64,000 nucleotides of DNA from Eulemur rufifrons (taxonomy: Eukaryota; Chordata; Mammalia; Primates; Lemuridae): NCBI RefSeq assembly GCF_041146395.1, contig NC_090990.1:46572001-46636000 (forward strand). The letters run 5' to 3'. Numbering within the stretch: the first letter of the stretch is position 1; every line of letters starts with the position of its first letter. Below are positions 52,221 to 64,000 of this stretch, in pieces. The translations under genes and the position numbers were made by a program. The notes under the pieces were generated by a model. The model saw only the letters and a program-made list of their open reading frames with translations, was not told the DNA's origin and did not search any database.

Positions 52221-52223
52221 TTT

Positions 52224-52345
52224 CTATTTTTTGTAGAGATGGGGTCTCTCTTGCTCAGGCTGGTTTCCAATTCTTGGGCTCAAGCAATCCTCCCACTTTG
52301 GCCTCCCAAAGTGTTAGGATTACAGTCATGAGCCAAGGCGCCCTG
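52224..52345 (-). mobile_element. Alu left-arm fragment
   Basis: Minus-strand: GTAGAGATGGGGTCTC through TTAGGATTACAGTCATGAG. Confidence 0.85.
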
Positions 52346-52424
52346 CTATTTTTAACTTAAAACATTTATGCATAATATTTATGCTTTAAATCAGATTTAA
52401 ATGATAATTTGAAATTTACTAGTT

Positions 52425-52567
52425 CGGGGGGAGGGGAAGGAGGGGATGGGTGAAAACCTACCGAACACTATCTGGGTGATGGGCACACTTACACCCTGAC
52501 TCAAGCATTACAAAAGCGATTCTTGTAAACCAAAAACATTTGTACCTACTTAATACTTTGCAATTAA
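52425..52567 (+). mobile_element. Very short L1 insertion (3' UTR only)
   Basis: G-rich L1 3' UTR (GGGGGGAGGGGAAGGAGGGG, then ATTTGTACCTACTTAATAC) with an A tail. The 14-nt sequence AAATTTACTAGTTC flanks it at about 52411 and 52568. Confidence 0.88.
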
Positions 52568-52599
52568 AAAAAAATTTACTAGTTCAAGTTAAACTTCTT

Positions 52600-53450
52600 C
52601 TTTTAAATGGACTTCTTCCTTCTCTTTCATTTTTTTCTTTCCTTTTTTTCTTTTCTCTCTCTTTTCCTCCCTCTCTTCCTCCAAAAAATATTTCTTAAGC
52701 ATTTACTACATACCCAGCGTGAGGCTAAATAGACTCAAAAAGTGGAAAGACAAGCACTAGCAATTAAGCACTTTATGTTTGGTAGGAGAAAAGACAATTA
52801 ACATACTTGATAATTGTTGTAATAGAAGCACATACTAGCTACTATAGTAGGACAAGGGTTTTGATCAAGATATTCTCCCAAAACAGTACTTGAAACACCG
52901 TATTTTGTCACTGGCATGAGAATAATTAAAAATCCAGGCCAAACTGAATCAGCAGAGACATATCTTCATAGGATACATGACTACCTAAAAATGTAGTCCA
53001 GAAAACTAACCATTAAACTTTAAGTTAAAAAACAAAAAACAAAACCCCAGTAAAGTATACAATATACAGCTCAATACCATCCCTCAGCCTAATCCTGAGA
53101 TGAAATTTAGGAAAGGGTTAGGAGTCAAGGATATGGTAAAATCTGTCAAAAGAAAATTACTACAATTTTAGTTATAGATCTAATTGGCTTTTAGTCACAA
53201 TTCAAGAATCTGGGCAGTCTCCATTCTATACACTAGAATGAAAGTTCCCACTGGGCAATAGAACAGTGGTTTTATAAGGTGGGAACAAGGAAACAATAGA
53301 AAAATAAGTGATTGTTTAACATTAGGTTACTTCAGGTTACTTTTTTGTAGGCAGAGGGGACTTCCTTATACTGACTCAAGGAGACTGGAATCTTCTATAG
53401 TCAAGAAAAGCTGGTCTGTTTTGGGATCTATCTGCTTCCTTAAAATTTTA
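52600..53450. other. Intergenic stretch without recognised features
   Basis: A CT-rich run at 52605-52680; otherwise AT-rich with no gene or named repeat seen. Confidence 0.5.
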
Positions 53451-53457
53451 GTTGATA

Positions 53458-53808
<351 letters not shown>

Positions 53809-54047
53809 GTTGATGTGGCATTTAGCATGAGTGACTCCCTTTCAGTTTGATCTGGTCTGTTGGGGCCTGGTGCAGTAGCTCAGTTTAAAACAATGGCCTC
53901 CCATAATTTTCGCTTAACAAATCCAAGGGTAAGGATCAGAATGTCTGCTACACATATGACCTGGTAATAAAAAACATTAACTTTGCATTTTGACTACCAT
54001 TTTTACTTTCAGATTGTTATGGTTTGATTTTTAAAATACAATCTTAA

Positions 54048-54272
54048 CGTGAAAACAACCCAAGTGCCCATCAATACATGAGTGGATTAGTAAAATGTGG
54101 TATATGTATGCCATGGAGTACTATGCAGCTATAAGAAACAATGATGATATAGCACCTCTTGTATTTTCCTGGATAGAGTTGGAGGACATGCTTGAAGCTC
54201 TGACTGGGGTGAGGGGGAAGGCAATATACGTAACCTAAACTTTTGTACTCCCATAATAGTGAAATAAAAAAA
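54048..54272 (+). mobile_element. Short L1 insertion with internal deletion
   Basis: ORF2 end (CAAGTGCCCATCAATACATG) jumps at about 54185 to the distal 3' UTR (CTTGAAGCTCTGACTGGGG). Perfect 15-nt duplication AAAATACAATCTTAA at 54033-54047 and 54273-54287. Confidence 0.92.
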
Positions 54273-54380
54273 AAAATACAATCTTAAGAAAATCAGACAG
54301 TTAAAACATGTAACTTTCTAGTTACAAAATTAGATATTTTCCTGCTGACTATAAGAATATTGCTAATCTTTGTATTTTCA

Positions 54381-54763
<383 letters not shown>

Positions 54764-55011
54764 AAAAAAATTTTTTACTGTAGATAGAATAGCTGGAAAT
54801 CCACATAGATTTTGAACAATTAACTATTTGAAAATGCTTACCCTTTGCTGTTAATATCATTACAAAATCTATTTTTGTGGTTCCAGTCTTTATACTCTCC
54901 TACAATATACAAACTAAAAAGAATAAAAATGTTTGTTTCCTCATGAAAGGAAACAAGCAATACAAAACTTTTGACCCTTGAACTGACAATGGGTTAAAAA
55001 TTCACTTTCTC

Positions 55012-55364
55012 GGCTGGGCGCGGTGGCTCACGCCTGTAATCCTAGCACTCTGGGAGGCCGAGGTGGACGGATCGTTTGAGCTCAGGAGTTCGAGACCAGC
55101 CTGAGCAAGAGCGAGACCCCATCTCTACTAAAAATAGAAAGAAATTATATGGACAGCTAAAAATATATATAGAAAAAATTAGCCGGGCATGGTGGTGCAT
55201 GCCTGTAGTCCCAACTACTAGGGAGGCTGAGACAGGAGGATCCCTTGAGCTCAGGAGTTTGAGGTTGCTGTGAGCTAGGCTGACGCCACGGCACTCACTC
55301 TAGCCTGGGCAACAAAGTGAGACTCTGTCTCAAAAAATAAATAAATAAATAAAAATAAAAAAAT
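55012..55364 (+). mobile_element. Alu, young strepsirrhine subfamily
   Basis: Near-consensus; AAAAATTCACTTTCTC duplicated. Tail of AAAT units. Confidence 0.96.
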
Positions 55365-55379
55365 AAAAATTCACTTTCT

Positions 55380-56490
55380 CTTCTTACTGCCACTTAATCG
55401 ATTTCCTCATGGCTCCGCAAAATACATTGCACTATTTCTTTTTAAAGACAGTCTCTAATGACATGATTACTACATTGTCTAAATTTAGTAAGAACTTATA
55501 TCTCAATGTTTTCAATGCCAAATTTGTCACATAAAAATTCTACAGAAAGAAAGGATATGACTAGTACAACCCAAGGTGGAAACTGTTGTGTGGAAATATT
55601 AGGAAAGAGGATTACCATCGAAGCCTGAAGCATAGCTTCCTCTGGGATTCAAGGGCTCCATACATTGGATCTTTTCATTCCTAAGATTTTCACATACACC
55701 TAATTACTTTAACAGATAGTTCTGCCCCATGGGAAAACTTTCTAAGGAAACTAACCTAATTCTTGTTTCCCCAGTTAGGACAGAAACATTAAGAAATAAA
55801 ACATTGTTTCTCTCAAACCTTCCTTTCTTATTTGATTATGATGGGCAGTATTTTTCTTTGGTGATAAATTCGTAATATTAGGGCTCTGCTAGATCTTTAT
55901 TGTACCCTCTGTACAACATTTGGAATTTGACTGTATTCATGTTGTTAACTCTCAAGTATTTCTGATCGTGTCCTCCCTTTGGTGCACAAATCTAATTAAA
56001 TTAAGTTTGATTCAGCACTTAATAAGGCCTACTTTTAGATGCCAAGTACATTTCATCTTAAATGTCAAATGGAGGATCTAAAATTGACTTATCAGAGTCC
56101 TGCTTCTCCCAAAAAAAAAACCAAAATAAATTGGCTTATCTCAATTTCACTATCAATATTGCTTTTATCAGGTTCAAAACTTGGAATCATTTCTACCCTT
56201 CATTTTTCTCCTTGTTTTCCTTTAATACCTTTAATCTAATCAGTAAGGAACTGATATTTTTAAGTGTTCCTTCTTTTATTTAATCCTATATTTGCACCCT
56301 ATTTCAAGTGTTCCTCATTTCCTGTGTACCTTGCTATGTAGTGACCTCTTAGTTCCTCTATTTTATTCTAAGCTTTCTCCCCAACTTTGTCAATCCATTT
56401 CTGTACACTGCTTCCAGATTAATCCTTCATTTAAAAAAAAACCTATGCAATATTCAAAAACTTTTTGTGGCTCTTTAACTTCTCAGAGAT
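55380..56490. other. Intergenic stretch without recognised features
   Basis: Contains a stretch with weak repeat resemblance. No gene recognised. Confidence 0.45.
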
Positions 56491-56503
56491 AAAAGATACA
56501 CTC

Positions 56504-56840
56504 TTATTTATTTGTTTCGTGGAGGCAGAGTCTCACTCTGTCCACCTGCCTAGAGTCCAGTGGCACCATCATAGTTCATGATACAACCTCAAACTCCTGG
56601 GCTCAAGCAATCCTCCTGCCTCAGCTTCCCGAGTAGCTAGGACTACAGGTGCATGCCACCACACCTGGCTAATTTTTCTGGGTTTTGTTTTTTTGGGTTT
56701 GGTTTTTTTTTTTTTTTTTTTTTGTAGAGACGGGGTCTCACTCTTGCTCAGGCTGGTCTCAAACTCCTGAGCTCAAGGGATCCTCCTGCCTCAGCCTCCC
56801 AGAGTGCTAGGATTGCAGGAGTGAGCCACTGTGCCCAGCC
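56504..56840 (-). mobile_element. Alu, full-length dimer
   Basis: Minus-strand, with an internal T run in the linker (56693-56723). AAAAG[A/G]TA[C/A]ACTCTTA on both sides. Confidence 0.9.
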
Positions 56841-56974
56841 AAAAGGTAAACTCTTACAACCTAAAGTTCTTTGTGGTATTTTCAGGTCCTCTATCATCTG
56901 TCGTGGCCTCAATTTTATTTACCACTACGCTTAGCTTTCTTCTTGCTGTCACCAGTCTCTACCATAATCATTAC

Positions 56975-57180
56975 CATCTATGCTGCTTCACTTATTGGGT
57001 ACTTTCTATGTGCCACATATGTGCAAAACATGTATTTTTTCATTTAACCTTCAAAACTACCATATGAAGTGAGCACTGTTACCACAGTTTGCCTAATGAG
57101 AATTAGAAGGGTTAAGTAACTTGCCAAGGTCACAAATTTTAGGAAATGGTAGAGTCAGGATTGAAGCTCAGATCTGGCTT
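56975..57180 (+). repeat. MIR SINE
   Basis: Contains TTCTATGTGCCACATATG, AAGTAACTTGCCAAGGTCAC, then GAAGCTCAGATCTGGC. Confidence 0.78.
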
Positions 57181-57239
57181 TAGGGTGTTCAAGTTGTCAA
57201 CATCAAGAGTCATTTGTGTCAAAACCAAACAAAATAGAG

Positions 57240-57690
57240 TCAGGAGACTAAGAAGGGAGGATCCTTATGCATACACATATCTAGGATAAGAACTATTACA
57301 AAGACTCTGTGAAGGGCTCTTACCCACATGTGCCTGTAACAAGAACTTTTGCCAAGGACTTTCCAAACTGCAGCTTGCTACAAAGTCACAAGGACAGCTG
57401 GCCTGATATACAAGAACACTTGCCCAATATACTGGCTCAGCTAATGAACTGGCATCAACTCCTGAGGTAAGCCCTGTAACCAATGTTCTCCTTGTTTCAA
57501 AACAACTTACATGTGCTCCTCTTGCCTTTAAAAGCTTCCCCTTACCTCAACCTCCCTGAATGCACCTATGGTTGCCATGGAATGCACATTCTGCATTGCA
57601 ATGCTTCTACTTATTCCCAAATAAGTTCATTATCTTTGGAGAATCTCTGTTATTTTAGGTTGACAAGAGCTTGTGCTCTTAAAAATTCAT
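57240..57690 (+). mobile_element. Possible ERV LTR
   Basis: LTR-like order: TTTAAAAGCTTCCCCTTACC (TATA-like), TTGCCATGGAATGCAC, CCCAAATAAGTTCATTATC and GAATCTCTGTTATTTTAGG near the end. Family not named. Confidence 0.45.
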
Positions 57691-57788
57691 CTTCATCATT
57701 CTCTGAATAAGACACTCTTGAAGATTCTCAGAGGTAAACATTTTCTGGCACAGAGAAAGCTCCTTAAAAAATGTATTGAATAAATAAT

Positions 57789-57889
57789 TTTTTTTTTAAG
57801 ACACAAGGTGTGGCTGTGTTGCCCAGGCTGGACTCAAACTCCATGGCTCAAGCCATCCTTAACTATAGGTGTGCCACAGTACCCAACAA
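57789..57889 (-). mobile_element. Alu arm fragment
   Basis: Diverged minus-strand remnant: GTGTTGCCCAGGCTGGACTC. Confidence 0.7.
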
Positions 57890-57979
57890 AAAATTTTTTT
57901 CTTAATTCCAAGTAAGAGTCACAGGAAAGTTCACATTAAATTAACACAAAAATGTGAGAAAATGAGGTTAAACATGGTA

Positions 57980-58340
57980 GAGATAGATGTTTGCTGGGGT
58001 AGTCAGGGAGGCAGCTTCTCGTAAGAGGTGAGACTTGAGTCTAGCACTGGAGGAATGGTAGGGCTTACAGAATATTCCAGGTAGGGGGAATAGAATGAAT
58101 TACAGAAAAGCCATTGTATGGTGATTGCATGAACTCTGAGTAGACAAAGTTTGCCCAGAGTAAGGTCCTGGAATAGTGAAGTGCAAGATTAGGTTGAAGA
58201 GTCTGCACAGAGGGGAGAATTTGGAGGGCCTTGAATACCAAGAAAAGGAGTTTGGACTTGGTTTCATGGTCCATTCAAAGTTAAATAATTTTTTGAAAAA
58301 GGGGGAATATGTTCATAACATCATCAAATGTTAAAGTAAG
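57980..58340 (+). mobile_element. LINE2 fragment
   Basis: L2 order: GGGAGGCAGCTTCTCG, GAATATTCCAGGTAGGGGG, GGAGGGCCTTGAATACCAAG, AGGAGTTTGGACTTGG. Confidence 0.7.
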
Positions 58341-58343
58341 AAG

Positions 58344-58633
58344 AGGCGAGGCAGGATGGCTCATGACGGTACTGTAATCCCAGCACTTTGGGAAGCCAAG
58401 GTGGGAAGATTGCTGGAGGCTAAGTGTTGGAGATCAGCCTCGGCAACATAGCAAGACCCTGTGTCTACAAAAAAATTTAAAAAATTAACTGGGTGTGGTA
58501 GCGTGAGCCTATAGTCCTAGCTACTTGAAAGGCTGAGGCAGGAGGATCTCTTGACCCCAGGAGTTCAAGGCTGTAGTAAGCTATGATTGTGCCACTGCAC
58601 TACTCTAGCCTGGACCACAAGCAAGACCCTATC

Positions 58634-58666
<33 letters not shown>
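58344..58666 (+). mobile_element. Alu, full-length dimer with long A tail
   Basis: Diverged dimer with an A run of about 30 nt, long for its divergence. Confidence 0.88.
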
Positions 58667-58668
<2 letters not shown>

Positions 58669-58669
58669 A

Positions 58670-59880
58670 GATATAGTAAAAACAGACGCAATGTTTGCAA
58701 GGTGATGTTTTGACATAATTGCTCTACACTTTTCTTTTTGCTGTCCTGCTGACTTGGGAAGCATTACCTTCTCTATTTTACCTAAGTAAATCCCGAACAC
58801 TGTTAAGACCTGTTTAAGTCTTAACAATGCTTTCAACAAGTGTAATGGGTCTCTTATTTTCTGAAGGTCTGGCTTCATTCTATTTGCTAATTTAAGTTAT
58901 TGTATTATATTAAATCATTTCCCTGAAGAGTTTCTTAGTTTCTAAAAAGCAGGGACCATGCTGATAATGTGTATCTACTTACTGGGCCTAACGAGAGATA
59001 TTTCCTTTAAGACAAGCAAAGAAACTATAAAGTGCCAAGTGCATGATCCTACAACAAAAGTCTTTATGTTGGAGTTGTTTTGTATATATTCCTCATCTTG
59101 TGGGGACAAGGATACCATTTTACACATCTCCTCAGAGTCATTCACAGTGTTTAACAAATACTTCATTTATTCAATGAATAAGATACCCAAAGATTGATTC
59201 TCCTACCTTTAATGTGTAGACTGCATTAGACAAAGTAAAACGCCTATCATCAAAGTTCTAAATTAAAGAGAGTGGGTGAAACGCCACTGTGGCATATTTT
59301 TCTCGAAGTCAACCTGTGACATCAAGAATAAAATTTTAAAATGCATAGAGAAATCAACACTGTAGAGTCAAAAGACCCCGTCTGGGTCGCAAACTTTGGG
59401 CCACTTAACCTACACAGTGCCCTGATTCCTCATCAGTTTCTTCCCACAGTAAATGAGATAATGCGTAAACTAGCACCAGGAATATAGGAGACAAACACTG
59501 CTAGATTAGTTTCTTCTCTCAACTAAATGAGAAGAAAATAATGACTCCGACAGTTACACTTCCATGAATATTTTATGTTGCATCAGTGGACACAGAAAAC
59601 ACAAGGAGGGATGAGAGAACGCGAAAGGAACGGGGCAAAGGACAAGGGCCAAGCAGATTTGACCAATGCTTTAATCAATATCCTCCTTCAATTTCCTCGA
59701 TCTTGGCTCTTGCTCTCCACCCAGCCCTCCTACCACACCTGTGGGGCCGGATCTCCCACTCGGTTAGTGCTGGCAGCCCCCACCACGCGGCGTTTCATCT
59801 GCCCAGCCGCTCTCTCACACCCCACCTTTCCCAGGCTCTTTAAGCATCCCTCAACCGGTCGAAATTCACCTGCACAAAGT
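58670..59880. other. Intergenic stretch left of the PATJ CpG island
   Basis: No gene recognised. Becomes GC-rich from about 59700. Open frames here are compositional. Confidence 0.45.
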
Positions 59881-59889
59881 AGTGAGGTC

Positions 59890-60520
59890 AACCGCCCTCC
59901 CGCCCTGGAGTCCGCCTCCCTCGGGCCCGGCTCCCTGGCCCGCCCCACCCGCGCCACCATGGAGCCCCGCCCCGGGCGGGGAGGGTCGGGGCGAGGGGAG
60001 GGCCTGCCAGGTGAGGCGCGGTCACCCTGGGTCTCTCACTTCCGCCCAGGTGAGGGAGGGCCGACGCCGAGCCCGCCCGTCCCGGGCTCCCACTCAGCCT
60101 CCACCGGACCAGGTAAAGCGTGGGGTCCCGGCTGTCCGGGTGCGCGCTGGCCCCGGGGGAGGGGGTCCCCGCGCCTCAAGGCCGCAGGGAGCAGCTCCCT
60201 CGCCGGCTGCCCAGCCAGCCCTTCCTAGCCCCGCGCGCGCTCCGCCCGCCTGCCGGCCCGGAGGGAGTGGGGGCCGGAGGCGGAGGGCCCCGCTGGGCAC
60301 TCGCCGGGGCCACCGAGGGTATGGGCCGCCCCTGGCGTGCGCTCGCGCTGGCCTCGGAGGCGGGGCGGGGGCGCCGTCCTCCTGCGTCTGGCCCGGGTGA
60401 CCCCACCGTGGTCCCCGCCCCGCCGCGCGGGGCTCGCCGGAGGCCGCTGGCAGGGGAGCCGCCCAGCCTCGGCAGGCCTTCCCGGCCTCAAATCTCGGCC
60501 CACTGGTGTTTGGTAGTTGC
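59890..60520 (+). promoter_or_regulatory. PATJ: Strong CpG island: probable PATJ promoter and non-coding exon 1
   Basis: The most CpG-rich block of the window, with GC boxes (for example CGGGCGGGGAG near 59974). Plus-strand donors CAG|GTGAGG at 60010 and 60049 and CAG|GTAAAG at 60112 make non-coding first exons plausible. In human 1p31.3, PATJ (INADL, a multi-PDZ polarity scaffold) starts divergently from TM2D1 a short distance away. No PATJ coding sequence (L27 or PDZ) is seen before 64000, as expected if the ATG is in exon 2. The identity rests on synteny, not on coding evidence. Confidence 0.62.
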
Positions 60521-61530
60521 AGGGATCAGATTTTGCACCCAGATCGGTGCCCACACTTCGCCCCCGTAGCTGTGCAGAGTCCTTCCCTCCGCCGGTGACC
60601 GTGGAACGAGTGAACAGGTGGTGCCCAACCTTGAGAGCCTGAGAAGGAGCGGGTGCCCAGACCCGGCCCGAGGGGGCGACTTGGGCCCGCCTGGGTAGTG
60701 GCGCCTGGTCGTCACGTAGCCGAGGTTCCCAAGCCTGCGGTCAGCCTGGGCTCTGCCAGCCTCACTAAGTAGTTCGGGAGCACCAGGCGGAAAGTGCGCT
60801 GGCCTCCAGCCTCTGGGAAAATTCCTGGATTCCTGCTTTAAATCAAACTCAGGAAGGCATTTCCATATCAATTCCCACCTTCCAAAAAGTGACCCAGCCC
60901 TCCAGCACACCTTGCAGGCCAAATTAATCTTCCCTTGGGGTGTTTACTGGGCACTTTGTCTCCAGGTGGCTCTTACAACTTTAGATTCGAATTTGTTGTT
61001 TACTGGTTTGTCTCCGAGATTGAGGGGGTGTTTCTTTCAGGGCCTTATTTCTCTAGGTTGTTTCTCTACCGCATTTATGGTCAGATCATTCGTAGGTGCT
61101 TAATAAGTGTTTTTTAAGTGAGTGAAGAAGACTTCTAAAGATCTGGAAGAAAAATCTCAGTTCTAACAAGGATGACAATACCACATTGTAGGGTAGCTAA
61201 GCTCCTATTAGCTGCCAATCCATGCGCACACATCTATTTTATTTTTGTGTGTGTGTAGTTGGCAAGTAGAGTCCTACACACCTCTCCACCACTCACCGGG
61301 AGAAGCTACTATGGATGCCAGCTATTGTTTTGTCTCCCTTTCCAAACAGATACAGCTTGGTCTATAGCTGCACTACTCCATAACAAGGAGTCTGGCATAC
61401 ATCTATTTTGGAGGAAAGCTAGGGAAAAGTGAGGGTAAAAATTCAAATCTGTTCATTTTGCAGCATTAGAAAATGTTAGGTGAGATAGAGACTTTGATGT
61501 TTCCAGGTCCCTAACAGTGTTTAAGATGCT
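60521..61530. other. Presumed start of PATJ intron 1
   Basis: Moderately GC-rich at first, then average. No exon recognised. Confidence 0.45.
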
Positions 61531-61535
61531 AACCA

Positions 61536-61792
61536 GGCTGGGTGTGGTGGCTCATGCCTGTAATCCCAGTACTTTGGGAGCCTGAGGCAGGAGGATTGCT
61601 TGAAGCCGAAGTTTGAGACCAGTCTGGGCAACAGAGCAAGACCCCTATCTCTACAAAAAATTTAAAAAGTAGCCAGGTGTGGTGATACATGCTTGTAGTA
61701 CTAGCTATGGGGAGACTGAGGCAGGAGCATCACTGAAGCCCAAGAGTTCAAAGTTAAAGTGAGCTGTGTTCGTGCCACTGCACTCTAAAAAA
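61536..61792 (+). mobile_element. Alu, dimer, diverged
   Basis: Plus-strand dimer truncated before the A tail. Confidence 0.85.
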
Positions 61793-62439
61793 GTTAACCA
61801 AAAAATATCTCCAAATATGTTACATGTATTTGGGAATGAGAAATGAGGATTATAACCCAAGATGCACAGTTATGGCAAGCCAAATATACATCTGAAGAGG
61901 GGAGAGTAAAGGACAGCTTTTATTGCCAAAAGGAGAAGTTCATTTAAGCTGCTTGAAAACAGTTCATTGGTTTTGGAGATTCAAAGCCAGAGTTAGCCTC
62001 AGTTTATTGGTAGAGATGCCATTATTGGGCAGATGTTTTTTCCAGAGCATCTTACCTGAATTGCTGCAGTCCTAAGGAATTTTTTGTGGGGTTATTTTAC
62101 AATGTCCTTGAGACAATTTTTATCTCAGACATGCAAGCATGAGCTTTCTGCCTTTGTGCTCTCCCAGCTCTAGTTTGGGTCTGATAAAAAGTGATTTCAT
62201 CCTGGTATCTGCAACTTTGACAAAGATATTTTAAAAAGTTAATAAATATGAAAGGAGAAGGTACTTGCAGATAGGATTTATAAAATAAGTCCTGAAGAGA
62301 TTTGCGCTTACTAGTTTACATCCTACTGGGGGTAAGAGGAAAAAACACAAACTGCTTTTCCTCAGCCCCCACACCATTGAAAATCAACACAGAAGACTTC
62401 TGTGACCAAATGTGTAGGAATTTCTCCCCACCAATGAGT

Positions 62440-63440
62440 AAGCAGTTCTGCAGCGGAAGTTGGCTGGGTATCTTACAATTCAGTTTCTCCAGGTAGAGAT
62501 AGCATCAGGTCCTACAGGTTGAGGGCTCAGTCCCACAAGACTCACTACTGATGCCAATCTCAAGCTCCAGGTTGTTTAACCTGTGCTTCTGACCGACTGG
62601 CTGTACATTGGGGATATCACAGCCCCCTCCTTGGGTTTGATTAATTTGTGAGAGTGGGCTGGGCACGGTGGCTCATGCCTATAATCCTAGCTTTTGGGAG
62701 GCCAAGGCGGGAGGATAGCTGCAGCTCAGGGGCTCGACACCAGCCTGAGCACAGTGAGACCCCATCTCTGGAGACAAGAAACAAAAAAAAGACAAAACCA
62801 CAAAACCCAGCCAGGCGTGGTGTGTGCCTGTAGTTCCAGCTACCTGGGAGACTGAGGCAGAAGGATCGCTCCCAGCCCAGGACCTGGAGCTCGCGGTGAC
62901 TACAATCACTGCACTCTACCCAGGGACACCAAGTGATACTCTGTCTCAACAACGACAAAAAATTTGTTAGAGTGGCTCACAGAACTTAGGGAAACACCTA
63001 GGTATACTGGTTTATTATAAAGGATATTACAAAGGGTACACATGAAGAGATGCACCATTCTCCAGGAACTTCCCCGTGTTCACCTATCCAGAAGCTCTCT
63101 GTACCCCCTCTTCTTGGGCCTTTTGTGGAGATTTCACTGGATAGACATGATTGAAGAATGCAGTGGGGAAACCCAGGAAGGCCTGTCCGGATTCTTTTTG
63201 GCCTCTGTGCAGCATTCGTTTCCCCAGGGTATGGGCAAAACCCTTTCTGAAATGGGGGTCTTCTGACCAACAATTAGAAAAGGTAGGTCAGAGAATTTCT
63301 TGATGGCCAGCTCCAAGATAGAAAGGGAAAGAGTGGAGTCTTGCCTTGGGGAGAAAAAAGAGCAGGAGCAGGTGAAAGGAGGGCAGAGAAGGTCAGGGAG
63401 AGAGATTTTATTTCCTGAGGCCTAAAGCACCTCAACATTA
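62440..63440 (-). mobile_element. Probable LTR-type repeat split by an Alu
   Basis: Contains GGGGATATCACAGCCCCCTC on one side of the Alu and GTGGCTCACAGAACTTAGGG then GGTTTATTATAAAGGATAT on the other, as in a dispersed ERV LTR family. Orientation inferred from TTTATTATAAA reversed as a TATA/poly(A) region. Family not named. Confidence 0.45.
62657..62963 (+). mobile_element. Alu, dimer
   Basis: Inserted in the LTR-like repeat; ATTTGT[G/T]AGAGTGG duplicated on both sides. Confidence 0.9.
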
Positions 63441-63502
63441 TAACAGAAGACTGTAACAAGGGCTATGGGAGTTATGAGCCAGGAACCATGGACAAAAACC
63501 AA

Positions 63503-63522
63503 TATATATATATATATATATT
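63503..63522. repeat. (TA)n microsatellite
   Basis: About ten TA units. Confidence 0.9.
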
Positions 63523-64000
63523 ACAGTATCATAAGGGGTCACATAAAATAGGCTTGCCATCAGAAAAGGAGTTTTGTTTAAAGTTGAAAAGAAATTGTAT
63601 TAGGCTCTCATCTGTGTTTAACAATACCTTAATAAGTTCAAGGCATGTGTTAGTATTGTTATAACTATAAAGCTAACGTATTCGTTGTAGAAAAATTGGA
63701 GAGAATTTTCAGAAAAGAAACTAAAAGTACACAGAAACCTTCCCACCCACTGTTGAGAGATAATCACTAATAACATTGTGATATATTTTCTTTTAGTTGC
63801 ATTTTTAAAGTTAAAAAGAAAAATCTGTATATTTTCTCATAGCAAATGTACTTTTAGCATCTTGTAATTCTGAGACTGTGGCTTAGCATTTTCTAGTCCT
63901 TATAATTGCATTTTTACTTAACAGCATTTAATAATTATCCTTACACTGAATAGCCAAGCAGAATGTACTTGCTTTGTTAAAGTTTAACAAAAATATGTCG
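63523..64000. other. Presumed PATJ intron 1, right edge
   Basis: AT-rich. 63690-63800 resembles an ancient repeat also hinted at 4360-4450. No exon seen. Confidence 0.4.

Noticed and set aside
59575..60569. Long overlapping ORFs (up to 217 codons) in the 60-kb CpG island on both strands
   Set aside because: Pro/Arg/Gly/Ala-rich translations in several frames at once are typical of CpG islands. PATJ should start in a later exon.

Overview
The window is primate nuclear DNA, most likely from a strepsirrhine (a lemur or close relative). The evidence is the SINEs. Many full-length Alu elements have the strepsirrhine form: a linker enlarged by an A-rich block containing AGAAAGAAATTATATGGAC, and a right arm reading GTGAGCTAGGCTGACGCCACGG. 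A young L1 family with a G-rich, internally repeated 3' UTR, unlike human L1PA, supports this. The species cannot be fixed from the sequence alone.

One complete protein-coding gene is present: TM2D1 on the minus strand, spanning about 9.48-51.55 kb. All six coding exons join in phase (55 codons + 2, 74, 109, 92, 74 and 111 nt) into 208 codons plus a stop, against 207 residues in human TM2D1. The first intron (49414-51353) is a minor-spliceosome AT-AC intron with a perfect U12 branch-point sequence. The start codon lies in an exact TISU element inside a CpG-rich, ETS-motif promoter. A donor 19 nt past the stop, plus an acceptor and AATAAA near 9.5-9.8 kb, predicts a separate 3' UTR exon.

About 8.4 kb beyond the TM2D1 promoter, at 59.9-60.5 kb, is a strong CpG island with good plus-strand splice donors. 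The human 1p31.3 order (NFIA - TM2D1 - PATJ, with TM2D1 and PATJ divergent) makes this the probable PATJ (INADL) promoter and non-coding first exon. Its coding exons would lie past the right edge.

Layout: 1-9.48 kb is downstream of TM2D1 and holds old L1, MaLR, MIR, L2 and Alu copies, plus an unidentified plus-strand exon-like ORF at 9.12-9.33 kb. 9.48-51.52 kb is TM2D1 with large repeat-filled introns. Intron 3 (37-44.8 kb) contains a long LINE2 interrupted by an AAMDC processed pseudogene, a MaLR LTR, Alus, a fossil Alu monomer and a twin-primed L1. 51.6-59.9 kb is intergenic, with a run of young Alus and two very short L1 insertions. 59.9-64 kb is the PATJ 5' region.

No phage, bacterial, CRISPR or obviously novel multi-gene system is present. 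The items most worth attention are the AT-AC intron, the TISU start, the AAMDC retrocopy whose insertion site was reused by a SINE, the exon-like ORF at 9.1 kb, two perfect hairpins, and a 36-bp insertion with target-site duplications.
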